Shown: piece by piece, positions 8,987 through 17,634 of the stretch
How positions within the stretch are numbered: the stretch's first letter is position 1
Layout: each line of letters begins with the position of its first letter
DNA from: CBDFHJ01 sp965247635
Lineage (GTDB): Bacteria; Chloroflexota; Dehalococcoidia; Lucifugimonadales; Australimonadaceae
Assembly (NCBI GenBank): GCA_965247635.1
Contig: CBDFHJ010000010.1
Span: 496,001-560,000, forward strand
Direction of reading: 5' to 3'
Length of the DNA stretch: 64,000 nucleotides
Notes under the pieces: generated by a model
What the model was told of the DNA's origin: nothing
Database searches by the model: none
What the model saw: only the letters and a program-made list of their open reading frames with translations
Position numbers and translations under genes: made by a program

Positions 8987-9334
8987 CTATCCCAAGTCGC
9001 TGAGCCGGTGCCCCGCCAGCAGGTGGAGGTGCAGGTGGGGGAACGTTTGGCCTGCGTCTGGGCCCTGGTTGATAATCAGCCGGTAGCCGTCGGTGTCCAC
9101 GCCGTGCTCCCGGGCGAGCTGGGCAGCCACTGCGACGAGCTTTCCCAACGTCTCCGGCTTCGGCTGAGGGTCCGCGGTCAGGATGCCCACGTGCGAGAAG
9201 GGGATCACCAGCAGGTGGACGGGTGCTTTGGGGTTGATGTCTCGGATAGCGAACACCGAGTCGTCGCGGTACAGGAACTCGGCGGGCACCTCGCCGCGTC
9301 CGATCCTACAGAAGATGCACTCCTGCTCTGCCAC
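8987..9334 (-). CDS. HIT-family nucleotide hydrolase (HinT-like)
   Basis: A 115-residue histidine-triad protein. It opens with ECIFCRIGRGEVPAEFLYRD, has the central HLLVIPFSHV strand and ends with the catalytic triad HLHLHLL at residues about 99-105. HinT-type enzymes hydrolyse purine nucleoside phosphoramidates such as adenylated amines in the cytosol. The two N-terminal cysteines (CxxC) are common in this branch and may bind zinc. It precedes the YqeK-like gene by 18 bp on the same strand and is probably cotranscribed. Confidence 0.92.
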   Translation of the reverse strand: MAEQECIFCRIGRGEVPAEFLYRDDSVFAIRDINPKAPVHLLVIPFSHVGILTADPQPKPETLGKLVAVAAQLAREHGVDTDGYRLIINQGPDAGQTFPHLHLHLLAGHRLSDLG

Positions 9335-9399
9335 GTGTGTCCCCAGCTGAATAGGTCCCTACGGAGCGTGGTGCCCGATGCGTGGCGCTGTCCGGAGGG

Positions 9400-9645
9400 C
9401 TATGCGCTGCTGCCAACGGCCAAACACGTGACCGTGCGAACGATGCCACCGATGGTATGGACTTGGCCCGTAACCAGGTCACCCACCGAGCTGAGGTCGT
9501 CGGCCTCGAGGACGGTGATGATGTCGTAGGGCCCGGTGACCACGTCCACCGACGATATCCCTGACACCCCCTGGAGGGCGCTCACGACGTCGTGGGTCTT
9601 GCCCACGGCGGTCTCGATGAGGACGAACGCTTTGGTGGATGCCAT
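9400..9645 (-). CDS. Lrp/AsnC ligand-binding (RAM) domain protein
   Basis: An 81-residue stand-alone RAM domain: KAFVLIETAVGKTHDVV, then GVSGISSVDVVTGPYDIITV and a C-terminal TIGGIVRTVTCLAV. These match the effector-binding half of Lrp/AsnC regulators; no helix-turn-helix is present. Such single-domain proteins bind amino acids and may modulate full-length Lrp proteins. The start is ATG 9645, with GAAAGGGGAAA upstream; an ATG at 9675 lacks one. The HIT gene follows on the same strand about 65 bp later. Confidence 0.85.
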   Translation of the reverse strand: MASTKAFVLIETAVGKTHDVVSALQGVSGISSVDVVTGPYDIITVLEADDLSSVGDLVTGQVHTIGGIVRTVTCLAVGSSA

Positions 9646-9761
9646 GATTTCCCCTTTCCGCTGGCCGGGAGTCAAAACGCGCTACCCCGGTGAAGGATGA
9701 TGATATGCGCGCGCTTGTAGCCCGTCAAACGCTAGTCCTTGCTTGCAGAAATACCTGGCCA

Positions 9762-9871
9762 TTCCCACCCACCCGCCCGCAAGCGTCTCAGGGGGCGGCG
9801 CCCCCTAAACCCCCGGGGTTGGGGGGTGCCTCTGCGAGTCGGAGAGGCGCTCCGGGGTGGGTGGGTGGGAA
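9762..9871. repeat. 110-bp element with 13-bp terminal inverted repeats
   Basis: TTCCCACCCACCC at 9762-9774 is matched exactly by its inverse complement at 9859-9871. The interior is G/C-rich and has further hairpins (GGGGGCGGCGCCCCC). The same 13-mer recurs at 54024-54036 and a close inverse at 37316-37334. No coding sequence is seen in the 9646-10059 gap. It looks like a small non-autonomous repeat (MITE-like or REP-like). Confidence 0.6.
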
Positions 9872-10059
9872 AAACACCTTGCGTTGGCCTACCCGGATCC
9901 GCCTCAGGCGGACTATTTGTAAAGAGATTTGCGCAATAAGCACTAGTCAACCCCAAGGCGTGGGCGCTTAGAAGCCGCTTGCCCGTATTCCAAAGCATGG
10001 CTGGGCCCGTTAGGGTGGTGGTACAATTCGCCGCGCTGGCCGGACGGAGGGAGGTCCCG

Positions 10060-10779
10060 TTGGAGGCGCTTCGTGCTGGGGCTCGGATGCTAGGCCTGGA
10101 GCTGTCGGCAGTCCAAGAGCGCCAGTTCCATCGCTACCGCGAGGGGTTGAGCGAGTGGAATAAGCGCGTGAACCTGACCTCCCGCGCCGCCCTGGCGGAC
10201 GTGGAGCGGGTCCACTTTCTGGACTCGCTCAGCGTGGCCCCGGTACTCCTCCGCGAAGCCCCCAAAACAGCCCGGGTCATAGACGTGGGCGCCGGCGCGG
10301 GGTTCCCTGGCGTACCGGTGAAGCTCCTCCTCCCTGCCATTCGACTCACCTTGGTGGAGGCCACCGGAAAGAAAGCCGACTTCTTGCGCTGGTTGGTGTC
10401 GGCGCTCGGGCTGAAAGACGTGTGCGTCGTGGCCCAGCGAGCCGAGGAGCTGGCCCATCAGCCGGGCTATCGGGAGTCGTTCGACGTCGCCACGGCCAGG
10501 GCGTTGGGCTCCCTGCCCACGGTGTTGGAGCTGACGCTGCCGTTTTGCGAGGTCGGAGGGATCGTTGTGACGCCGCGGGCGGGTGATGTATCGATTGAAG
10601 TAGACCAGGCGAGTGGGGCGGCGGAGGCGCTGGGCGGCCGGCTTCGCCCGACGGTCCAGGTGGACATCGCAGGCCTTCGGAGCGATGTGGCCCTGGTCGT
10701 GGCGGACAAGGTGGCTCGCACCGAGGCGCGGTACCCCCGTCGAAGCGGGGTCCCAGCCCGCAGGCCGTTGGCAGGTTAG
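10060..10779 (+). CDS. rsmG: 16S rRNA (guanine-527-N7) methyltransferase RsmG
   Basis: A 239-residue class I SAM-dependent methyltransferase. The N-terminal helical cap (FHRYREGLSEWNKRVNLTSR) and the SAM motif VIDVGAGAGFPGVPVKLL are diagnostic of RsmG (GidB), followed by LVEATGKKADFLRWL and the substrate-loop region FDVATARALGSLPTVLE. It methylates N7 of G527 in 16S rRNA; its loss gives low-level streptomycin resistance in other bacteria. The start is placed at TTG 10060 because GGAGGGAGG lies 5 nt upstream; the frame is open further up to 9979. It is not next to mnmG or parAB, unlike in many genomes. Confidence 0.92.
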   Translation: MEALRAGARMLGLELSAVQERQFHRYREGLSEWNKRVNLTSRAALADVERVHFLDSLSVAPVLLREAPKTARVIDVGAGAGFPGVPVKLLLPAIRLTLVEATGKKADFLRWLVSALGLKDVCVVAQRAEELAHQPGYRESFDVATARALGSLPTVLELTLPFCEVGGIVVTPRAGDVSIEVDQASGAAEALGGRLRPTVQVDIAGLRSDVALVVADKVARTEARYPRRSGVPARRPLAG

Positions 10780-10839
10780 GGAGAGCGCTGAAAAACTCTG
10801 AAAACGTGCTTCGACATGCTCTCTGACCAGACGAGACCC

Positions 10840-10924
10840 TGTCACCCTGAGCGGAGCGAAGGGTCTCTCGGGAAGGGCCGGTGAGAGATGCTTCGCCCCG
10901 ATGAATCGGGACTCAGCATGACAG
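10840..10924. repeat. GTCA(C/T)-type interspersed palindromic repeat (class A)
   Basis: The left arm begins TGTCACCCTGAGCGGAGCGA and the right arm ends GGGACTCAGCATGACAG, its imperfect inverse complement, with GAGAGATGCTTCG in the middle. This is one of about ten loci of the same family in the window, all intergenic. Confidence 0.75.
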
Positions 10925-11070
10925 GGGGGCCTAGTCCACGCCGTTCACCCTGTCCGATGACGCTCTGCTCATCGGACTCTCGATAGCTCCGACTTGTCGG
11001 AGCGTATCGGAGAGCGAAACCAAAGCGAAGGGCGGCGTGGACCTTTTCAGCAACCTGTAGGGAGAGCGAC

Positions 11071-12114
11071 GTGGCCGATAGTAGTCCCCAGCGCCTTCCC
11101 CAGCGGCCGTCGTTGCGCGGGCGTTTCCTCTCGGTGCCAACCGTTGTCTCGTTTGTGGTCTTGGCCGCTTTGCTGGTCTTGCTAGCGACGCGCTTCGACG
11201 TGGACTGGGGACGCACCGGGACCGTCATCAGAAACAGCAATCCGTGGTGGTTGGTACTGGCCGTGGTGGCCCACTACACCACCTTTCTTTTCCGTGGGGC
11301 CCGCTGGCGGCTGCTGCTGATGAACGCGAGCCGGGACGACCCCCTGGTACGGGCTCCGTCCACCCTCTACTGCGGCGTCATTATCCTCATGAGCTGGTTC
11401 GCTAACTCCGTCACGTGGTTCCGGCTGGGAGATGCCTACCGGGCGTATGCCTACGCCGACGATACGGGAACGAGCTTCCCTCGCACCATGGGGACGGTGC
11501 TGGCCGATCGTGTGATGGACTTGACCGTCGTTTTTACGCTCATGGTGGCTGGGTTGACGGCCCTGTACGTGGGCGGACAGGTCAGGCCTTCACCGCTGTT
11601 CGTCGTGATGGCGGCGGCGCTGCTGGCGTTAGTCGTCACCGGCCTTTTAATGATGTACCTGCTCCGCCAGTGGGTGGCATCCCGCTTGCCCAGCCGTATC
11701 GAAGATGCGTTCCACCGGTTCCACGCCGGCACCATGGGAAGCTTCCGGCGACTTCACCTGGTCTTCCTTCTCGGTGTCTTGGCCTGGCTCGCGGAGGTAT
11801 CGCGGCTGTTCTTGGTGCTTCAGGCGCTGGGCATAACCATCGCTGGCGGCCTGGTGGTGTTTGTTCCCATGGCCAACGGCCTGCTTTCCACGGTGCCTTT
11901 GACCCCAGGCGGGTTTGGTATCGTGGAGGCTGGCACTACCGGCCTGCTCATGCTTGAGCTGGCGCGAGAGGAGGCGGTCGCGGTGGCCCTCCTAGACCGC
12001 TCCATCAGCTACCTGAGTATCGTGGTGACAGGGGGCCTAGCCTTCGCCATCCGGCACCTGCGGGCCGCACGGCGCGGGGTTGTCGCCCCCGAGGGAGGCG
12101 AACGCGACACCTAG
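11071..12114 (+). CDS. Lysylphosphatidylglycerol synthase-type flippase domain protein
   Basis: A 347-residue integral membrane protein with about eight hydrophobic helices, starting FLSVPTVVSFVVLAALLVLL. The segments TTFLFRGARWRLLL, SWFANSVTWFRLGDAYRAY and PLTPGGFGIVEAG are typical of the LPG-synthase-TM (UPF0104) family, the membrane part of MprF-like proteins thought to flip lipids. No C-terminal aminoacyltransferase domain is present, so the transported substrate is unknown. Start GTG 11071 follows AGGGAGA. It is flanked on both sides by repeats and has no obvious operon partner. Confidence 0.85.
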   Translation: MADSSPQRLPQRPSLRGRFLSVPTVVSFVVLAALLVLLATRFDVDWGRTGTVIRNSNPWWLVLAVVAHYTTFLFRGARWRLLLMNASRDDPLVRAPSTLYCGVIILMSWFANSVTWFRLGDAYRAYAYADDTGTSFPRTMGTVLADRVMDLTVVFTLMVAGLTALYVGGQVRPSPLFVVMAAALLALVVTGLLMMYLLRQWVASRLPSRIEDAFHRFHAGTMGSFRRLHLVFLLGVLAWLAEVSRLFLVLQALGITIAGGLVVFVPMANGLLSTVPLTPGGFGIVEAGTTGLLMLELAREEAVAVALLDRSISYLSIVVTGGLAFAIRHLRAARRGVVAPEGGERDT

Positions 12115-12169
12115 TACCTACTGTCGTAGATCTGCGGTACAAGGGCACAAACTGAAGTCCCGCTCGTCC

Positions 12170-12400
12170 CGAGCCTTGTCGAAGGACATGAGCTGGACTC
12201 TTCCTCCGCTCGTATGGTTCGACAGCCTGACCACGAGCCCCCTTCTGTCACCCTGAACGAAGTGAAGGGTCTGGTACCAGATTCCTCGTCCTTCTCAAGA
12301 AGGACTCGGAATGACAGGCGCTACAGGTATTGCTGAACCTATCCTGAGCAAAGTCGAAGGGCGTGTCCTTCGACAGCCTGACCACGAGCGGACGATGATG
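12170..12400. repeat. Cluster of class A and TTCGACA-type repeats
   Basis: The 309-bp gap 12115-12423 holds no gene. A complete class A palindrome occupies 12246-12317 (arms TGTCACCCTGAACGAAGTGA and CTCGGAATGACAG). TTCGACA-type arms flank it on both sides, near 12176-12240 and 12335-12395. Confidence 0.7.
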
Positions 12401-12423
12401 ACGCGGATTTTCAGAACGAAGTA

Positions 12424-12900
12424 CTAGCTACGCTTCTTCTGGCCGCGGAGGTAGGTGAGGAGGGCTCGCACGACCGAAGCCGCCACAATCATGGTGACGA
12501 TTGGCGCAACGATGGGAGCAAGCCGCGATCGCCGGTGGCGGCTAAGATGCATCGCTACCGCCCTTATCAGGTGGATGACCCCTTCGTCGCCATACGCGTC
12601 GGCGAAGCCCTGGACCGTATCGTGGGCCGCCGATTGGAGGAATTGCTGGCGGCTTACGTGGGGGTGATACTGGTATGCGCGGCCGTCCAGCCGCCGCTCC
12701 AAGAGCCCCTTCTCCACCAGCCGGTTCAGCACCGTCATGACGGTCTTGTAGTTATCCTGGGCGTCCAAGGCATCGCAGACTTCTTGCACCGATAGCTCAG
12801 CGGTGGAACCCCACAGGGCCTCCATCAGACGTGACTCCAGGCTCCCTAGCGCCCGGGGCATCGACTGGACTTGGAGCTGACTTTCCGGCTGGCTGGTCAT
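12424..12900 (-). CDS. BlaI/MecI/CopY-type repressor with C-terminal membrane segment
   Basis: A 158-residue protein. Residues 15-90 form a penicillinase-repressor winged helix: LGSLESRLMEALWG, LSVQEVCDALDAQ, YKTVMTVLNRLVEKGLLERR and GRAYQYHP. Typical BlaI proteins are about 125 residues; here an extra tail (SRLAPIVAPIVTMIVAASVV) is hydrophobic enough to be a membrane helix. No BlaR1/MecR1 sensor protease is adjacent. GGAGGAGAA precedes ATG 12900. Targets are unknown; the divergently read oxidase gene at 13279 and its own promoter are the obvious candidates, because a palindrome lies between them. Confidence 0.85.
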   Translation of the reverse strand: MTSQPESQLQVQSMPRALGSLESRLMEALWGSTAELSVQEVCDALDAQDNYKTVMTVLNRLVEKGLLERRLDGRAYQYHPHVSRQQFLQSAAHDTVQGFADAYGDEGVIHLIRAVAMHLSRHRRSRLAPIVAPIVTMIVAASVVRALLTYLRGQKKRS

Positions 12901-12924
12901 GGCACTTCTCCTCCATGGGAGTCT

Positions 12925-12953
12925 GAGGGGCGTGGTGAACGGCCCCTCAGTAG
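12925..12953. repeat. 29-bp hairpin direct repeat, copy 1
   Basis: GAGGGGC and GCCCCTC form a 7-bp stem around a loop GTGGTGAACG, followed by AGTAG. The same 29 bases recur exactly at 13115-13143, and both copies are preceded by ATGGGAGTCTG. This copy lies just upstream of the repressor gene start. Confidence 0.7.
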
Positions 12954-13031
12954 CTGACGGATCGCACGTGCGGCCCTGAGGTCACCGTAAGAGTTGCCGC
13001 TCGCGCTGTCAAGGAGCTGCCGTGGCCAAAA

Positions 13032-13046
13032 CTTACAGGTTGTAAG
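13032..13046. promoter_or_regulatory. CTTACA-N3-TGTAAG palindrome, possible BlaI-type operator
   Basis: A perfect inverted repeat with a 3-nt centre, containing the TACA/TGTA half-sites that BlaI/MecI/CopY repressors recognise. It lies between the divergent repressor gene (starting 12900) and the oxidase gene (starting 13279). Binding is inferred from the match and position. Confidence 0.45.
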
Positions 13047-13114
13047 AGACACCCCCGGAACACTACTTCTTTTGGATATGGGAGTCTGTCCGAAGGACTC
13101 CGGACTCCTTCGGA

Positions 13115-13143
13115 GAGGGGCGTGGTGAACGGCCCCTCAGTAG
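13115..13143. repeat. 29-bp hairpin direct repeat, copy 2
   Basis: Identical to the copy at 12925-12953. This copy is preceded by a short palindromic insert (TCCGAAGGA facing TCCTTCGGA, 13089-13114) that separates it from the shared ATGGGAGTCTG sequence. Confidence 0.7.
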
Positions 13144-13278
13144 ATGGAAGAGGGGACTGCTTCCATTGAAAGTGGATACGAAAGACGCGCGAAGGGACTG
13201 CGACCAGTCTTAATGTCGGGTTGTGCCTCGCCCATGCCCTAGGCTAGAGTGAGCACGGATGCCTGGAAGGAGCTAGCG

Positions 13279-16212
13279 GTGCCGATTCTTCACGAAAGCG
13301 TCCGTAAAGCCGCAGAGCTGACCTCGCGGGAGCTGGCGGACCTGGCCTCCGAGCTTCAGGGACAGGTGGAAGGGGACGTGCGGTTGGACCGGCACGCCCG
13401 GCTCCTCTACGCGACCGATGCCTCCATCTACCAGATGGAGCCGATCGGCGTGGTCCTTCCCCGGTCCGCGCATGACGTCGCCGCCGTGGTGCGCACCGCG
13501 TCGCGCTACGGCGTGCCGGTGCTGCCTCGCGGTGGAGGCACCAGCTTGGCGGGCGGCACGGTGAACCACGCCCTGGTGCTGGACTTCTCCAAGTACATGA
13601 ACAGTGTGGTGGAGGTGCAGCCGGAGGAGCGATGGGCGCGGGTGCAGCCAGGTCTAGTGGTGAACCACTTGAGCCAGGCCGTGGCGGGATACGGCCTGCA
13701 GTACGCGCCAGACCCGGTCACCAGCAACCGCGCGACCATCGGCGGCGGCATCGGCACCAACTCCTGCGGCGCCCACTCGGTGATCTATGGAAAAACGTTG
13801 GACCATATCCTTGGCGTGGACGTGGTCTTGAGTGACGGCAGCAATGCCCGGTTCGGCGCCCTCGCCGGTGACGACCTGGCCCGGAAGCTGGAGGACGACT
13901 CGTTGGAGGGCAAGCTGTACCGGGAGGTACAGGCAATCGCCAATACCCATCGGGAGGAGGTGGCCCGCCGCTTTCCCAAGATCCTTCGACGCGTTTCCGG
14001 TTACAACCTGGACGAATTCTCAGCCGGCGGGCCTATGGACCTGACCAAGATGGTGGTGGGGTCCGAGGGTACCCTGACGGTGGTCACCGAAGCGAAGGTC
14101 AACCTGGTGCCGGTCCCCAGCTACAGAGGGGTCGCAGCAGTCCACTTCAGCGGACTCATCGAGGCCATGGAAGCCACGGTTGCTATCCTCAGGCACAGCC
14201 CGTCCGCCGTGGAGCTGGTGGGCAGCATGATCCTCCGGCGCTGTCGAGAGGCCCTGGGCTTCCGCCACCTGCTGGGCTTCGTGGAGGGCGAACCCGCGTG
14301 CTTGCTACTCGTGGAGTTCTACGGCGAGACCGAGGCGGAGGCAGCTGCCAGACTCGAAGAGCTCCGTCAGGACCTGACGCGCCGGGGGCTGGGCTACGCA
14401 ACTGTGGTCACCACCGACCCCGCACGCCAGCGGCAGATGTGGGAGCTGCGACGGGCCGGTCTGGGGCTGGTGATGAGCGTCCGTGGCGATGCCAAGCCGC
14501 TGCCCTTCGTCGAAGACACGGCCGTCTCGCCCGAGAAGCTGCCGGAGTACGTGGCGCGCTTTGAGAAGATAGTGGGCCGCTATGCCACTGAGACAGCCTA
14601 CTACGGCCACGCCAGCACCGGCTGTTTGCACATCCGGCCCATGGTGAACATCAGGCGCCAAGAGGGGCTGACTATCATGGAGCGCATGGCGGAGGAGGTG
14701 GCGGACCTGGTCCTGGAGCTCGGCGGCAGCCTGAGCGGTGAGCACGGCGACGGCATCGTGCGGGGCGTCTTTACCGAGAAGATGTTTGGCCCCGAGCTAT
14801 TCGGTGCCTTCCGAGAGCTGAAGCGCGCCTTCGACCCCGATGCCCTGTTGAATCCGGGCAAGATCCTCGATACCCCCGCGCTGATGGAGAACCTTCGTCT
14901 GTCGCCCGACACGCTTCGCATCGAGCCGGGCACCGTGATGGACTTCAGCGCCGACGGTGGGTTCGTTAGCGCCGTGGAGTTGTGCAACGGTCAGGGGGCA
15001 TGCCGCAAGCTGGAGGGGACGATGTGCCCGTCCTACATGGTGACGCGGGAGGAGGAGCACTCCACCCGAGGCCGGGCGAATCTGCTCCGGATGGTCCTTT
15101 CCGGAGTGTTGCCCGCGTCGGAGCTGACAGGCAATCGCTTGCACCAAGCGCTCGATCTGTGCGTGGAGTGCAAGGGCTGCAAGGCGGAGTGCCCTTCCGG
15201 GGTGGACATGGCCAAGCTGAAGGCCGAGGTGCTCACCAAGTACCATCAGGCCCACGGCGTGCCACTGCGTTCCCGGCTGTTCGCCCACATTGCGTTCCTG
15301 GGCCGGCTGGGCAGCGCCACGGCCCCCTTGTCCAACTGGGCCATCAAGCTGCCTCCGCTGCGCTGGCTGCTCCATCGTGTCCTCGGTATTCATCGCAGCC
15401 GGCCCCTGCCACCCTTCGCCCGGCAGGCCTTCTCCTCCTGGTTCCGTGCCCGGTACACCACACCGACAACGGCTGCATCCAGAGGCGAGGTGGTGCTGTT
15501 CAACGACACCCACGTGGAGTACTTTCAACCCAATGTTGGCAAGGCTGCCGTCCAGGTGTTGGAGGCGTTGGGGTTTGAGGTGACGTTGGTGGGCCGCAAG
15601 CGGTGCTGCGGGCGGCCGCTGGTCTCCAAGGGAATGCTGAACGAAGCGAAGGCCTGGGCGCGACAGAACGTGGACGCGCTGCTCCCCTACGCCCAGCGAG
15701 GCGTTCCCATCGTGGGCGTCGAGCCGTCCTGCCTCCTGACGTTCCGGGACGAGTACCCGGACCTGCTGCGGGACGAGGCATCGCGTGCCGTGGCGTCCCA
15801 GGCGTACCTCCTGGACGAGCTGGTTGATCAGGTGGCAGGAGAGGACCCGTCGGTGGCGTCGGCGTTCCGGGACGACGTGACCGCCGACATTCTGGTGCAC
15901 GGGCACTGCCACCAGAAGGCGCTGGCGGACATGGACGCCACGCTGCGAGCGCTTCGGCTGGTGCCGGGCTACACCGCGGAGCTGGTGGACGCCGGTTGTT
16001 GCGGCATGGCGGGCGCCTTCGGGTTCGAGGTGGAGCACTACGAGCTGTCCCGGGCCATGGGCGCGCACAAGCTCTTTCCCGCCCTGGAAGCGCCGGCGGC
16101 CCGCGACCGGCAAGTGGCGGTGACGGGGGTCTCGTGCCATCAGCAGGTCAGCCACTTTACCTCCCATCGCCCGCGGCACGTGGCCGAGCTCCTGGCCGAT
16201 GCGCTGCGGTAG
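13279..16212 (+). CDS. FAD-linked oxidase fused to Fe-S/CCG reductase domain
   Basis: A 977-residue fusion. Residues about 30-540 are a GlcD/D-lactate-dehydrogenase type flavoprotein: PCMH FAD-binding segment LPRGGGTSLAGGTVNHALVL, then TIGGGIGTNSCGAHSVIYGK, and the C-terminal cap ending LSGEHGDGIVRG and NPGKILD. The rest is GlpC/HdrD-like: cluster ligands CNGQGACRK...MCPSY and CVECKGCKAECPSGVD, then two cysteine-rich CCG modules (KRCCGRPL, HCHQKA, DAGCCGMAGAFG). Such proteins oxidise 2-hydroxyacids and pass electrons to quinone or cytochrome; the substrate here is unknown. GTG 13279, with GGAAGGAG 6 nt upstream, is preferred over GTG 13249. A glycosidase gene follows 10 bp later. Confidence 0.9.
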   Translation: MPILHESVRKAAELTSRELADLASELQGQVEGDVRLDRHARLLYATDASIYQMEPIGVVLPRSAHDVAAVVRTASRYGVPVLPRGGGTSLAGGTVNHALVLDFSKYMNSVVEVQPEERWARVQPGLVVNHLSQAVAGYGLQYAPDPVTSNRATIGGGIGTNSCGAHSVIYGKTLDHILGVDVVLSDGSNARFGALAGDDLARKLEDDSLEGKLYREVQAIANTHREEVARRFPKILRRVSGYNLDEFSAGGPMDLTKMVVGSEGTLTVVTEAKVNLVPVPSYRGVAAVHFSGLIEAMEATVAILRHSPSAVELVGSMILRRCREALGFRHLLGFVEGEPACLLLVEFYGETEAEAAARLEELRQDLTRRGLGYATVVTTDPARQRQMWELRRAGLGLVMSVRGDAKPLPFVEDTAVSPEKLPEYVARFEKIVGRYATETAYYGHASTGCLHIRPMVNIRRQEGLTIMERMAEEVADLVLELGGSLSGEHGDGIVRGVFTEKMFGPELFGAFRELKRAFDPDALLNPGKILDTPALMENLRLSPDTLRIEPGTVMDFSADGGFVSAVELCNGQGACRKLEGTMCPSYMVTREEEHSTRGRANLLRMVLSGVLPASELTGNRLHQALDLCVECKGCKAECPSGVDMAKLKAEVLTKYHQAHGVPLRSRLFAHIAFLGRLGSATAPLSNWAIKLPPLRWLLHRVLGIHRSRPLPPFARQAFSSWFRARYTTPTTAASRGEVVLFNDTHVEYFQPNVGKAAVQVLEALGFEVTLVGRKRCCGRPLVSKGMLNEAKAWARQNVDALLPYAQRGVPIVGVEPSCLLTFRDEYPDLLRDEASRAVASQAYLLDELVDQVAGEDPSVASAFRDDVTADILVHGHCHQKALADMDATLRALRLVPGYTAELVDAGCCGMAGAFGFEVEHYELSRAMGAHKLFPALEAPAARDRQVAVTGVSCHQQVSHFTSHRPRHVAELLADALR

Positions 16213-16222
16213 GCGGTAGCTG

Positions 16223-17479
16223 ATGAGGCAGGCAGACGTCGATGTAGTCCGCGCCCTGGTGGAGGAGGTCCGCCGGACGAACATCCGGACCGGCGTGGAT
16301 CGCCCTAGCGGCTTCCGTTACACGTACCTGTGCCCGTCGCCCTCGGAGTATCGCTGGCAGTGGTTCTGGGACTCCTGCTTTCACGCGGTGGTGATGGCCC
16401 ACGTGGACCCGGAGCTGGCCGTGGCCGAGCTGCGAACGCTGATAGGCGCCCAGGAGCCCGACGGCTTTATCGGCCACGTCTCCTTCTGGGGAGGTAGCTT
16501 CCTCGGCGACCTGTGGGGGCGGGTCCAGAGCACCTACGCCTGGCGTCAACGCCATACGGCCCTCATCCAACCGCCGGTCCTAGCCCAGGCGGTGGAGCGC
16601 GTGGCCGAGCTGCTGGGCGACGCATGGCTCCCCACGGAGTTCGTGGAGCCTCTGGACCGGTACCACCAGTGGCTGGCGGAGCATCGCGTCCCCGATGACG
16701 ATGGCCTGTTGGTCATCATCTCGCCCTACGAGTCGGGCATGGACCAGTCGCCCACGTACGACGAGGTGCTGGGCGTCCGAGGCAGGGCGGGCCGATGGGG
16801 GCTGTCCTTCCGCGACCGGTGGCTGGACTTCCGCAACGCCATCGACAACTACAACAGCGACAAGCTGGTGCGCGGCAGCCGGTTCCGGGTAAAGGATGCG
16901 CTGGTCAATGCGCTATACGCCGATTCGCTGGCGACCATGGCGCGGCTGCACCGTCGCCACGGCCAGTCGAGGATGGCCGACGGATACGCCAGCCGGGCGA
17001 GCGCGGTGACGGCATCGCTGATGGAGAAGCTGTGGGACCGGAGCCGTGGCGCCTTTTTCAGCGTCTACGGACCGACGGAGCGTCGGACGGGGCCGCTGAC
17101 CGTCGGAGCCCTTGTGCCCCTGGTAGTGCAAGAGCTGCCCGAAGAGGCGGCCCAGATGCTGGTGGAGCGGCACATCAGCAACCGGGAGGAGTTCTTCTTG
17201 TCCTACCCGGTGGCGTCGGTGGCGGCCACTGAGAGGAGCTTCGACCCGAGGAGCAAAGGCCTTATCTGGCGCGGGCCATCGTGGGTGAATACCAATTGGC
17301 TGCTGTGGCGGGGGCTAGGCCGTCATGGGTTCCATGACCTGGCGGCGCAGCTGGCCGAGAGGACGGTCGCGATGGTGGCCCAATCGGGACTCCGCGAGTT
17401 CTATCACCCCTACACCGGCCAGGGCCAGGGCGCTCGAAACTTTGGCTGGTCCGGGCTCGCGCTTGATATGGCGGGCTAG
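16223..17479 (+). CDS. Six-hairpin glycosidase, MGH/GH63-like
   Basis: A 418-residue (alpha/alpha)6-barrel glycosidase. The signature YRWQWFWDSCFHAVVMAHVD near residue 45, then PYESGMDQSPTYDE and RGPSWVNTNWLLWRGL, match the amylo-alpha-1,6-glucosidase/mannosylglycerate hydrolase/GH63 superfamily, where an Asp and a Glu act in an inverting mechanism. No signal peptide is seen, so it is probably cytosolic. It begins 10 bp after the FAD/Fe-S oxidase stop, suggesting one transcript; together they may process a glycoside and oxidise its hydroxyacid product, which is inference. The substrate is uncertain (mannosylglycerate, glucosylglycerate and trehalose are options). Confidence 0.8.
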   Translation: MRQADVDVVRALVEEVRRTNIRTGVDRPSGFRYTYLCPSPSEYRWQWFWDSCFHAVVMAHVDPELAVAELRTLIGAQEPDGFIGHVSFWGGSFLGDLWGRVQSTYAWRQRHTALIQPPVLAQAVERVAELLGDAWLPTEFVEPLDRYHQWLAEHRVPDDDGLLVIISPYESGMDQSPTYDEVLGVRGRAGRWGLSFRDRWLDFRNAIDNYNSDKLVRGSRFRVKDALVNALYADSLATMARLHRRHGQSRMADGYASRASAVTASLMEKLWDRSRGAFFSVYGPTERRTGPLTVGALVPLVVQELPEEAAQMLVERHISNREEFFLSYPVASVAATERSFDPRSKGLIWRGPSWVNTNWLLWRGLGRHGFHDLAAQLAERTVAMVAQSGLREFYHPYTGQGQGARNFGWSGLALDMAG

Positions 17480-17558
17480 CGCGCCTTTCGCCTAGGTTGG
17501 TCTTCCCGCCCGGCCCACCCCGGAGCGCTGCTGGCGCACTCGGAGTGCTCCCACCGCT

Positions 17559-17588
17559 TGTCATTCTGAGCGAAGCGAAGAATCTCTT
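17559..17588. repeat. Class A repeat, partial copy
   Basis: One arm only (TGTCATTCTGAGCGAAGCGA then AGAATCTC), lying in the gap after the glycosidase gene. The opposite arm is missing. Confidence 0.6.
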
Positions 17589-17634
17589 ACGAGGGTCTCG
17601 CGGTTCCTATGGCTCTCGTGCTCGAAGGCACCGT

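Noticed and set aside
14797..16284. Long antisense frame (495 codons) opposite the FAD/Fe-S oxidase gene
   Set aside because: It mirrors the codon pattern of the high-GC gene on the other strand and has no recognisable domain; the same holds for long antisense frames at 22588-23985 and 50893-52254.
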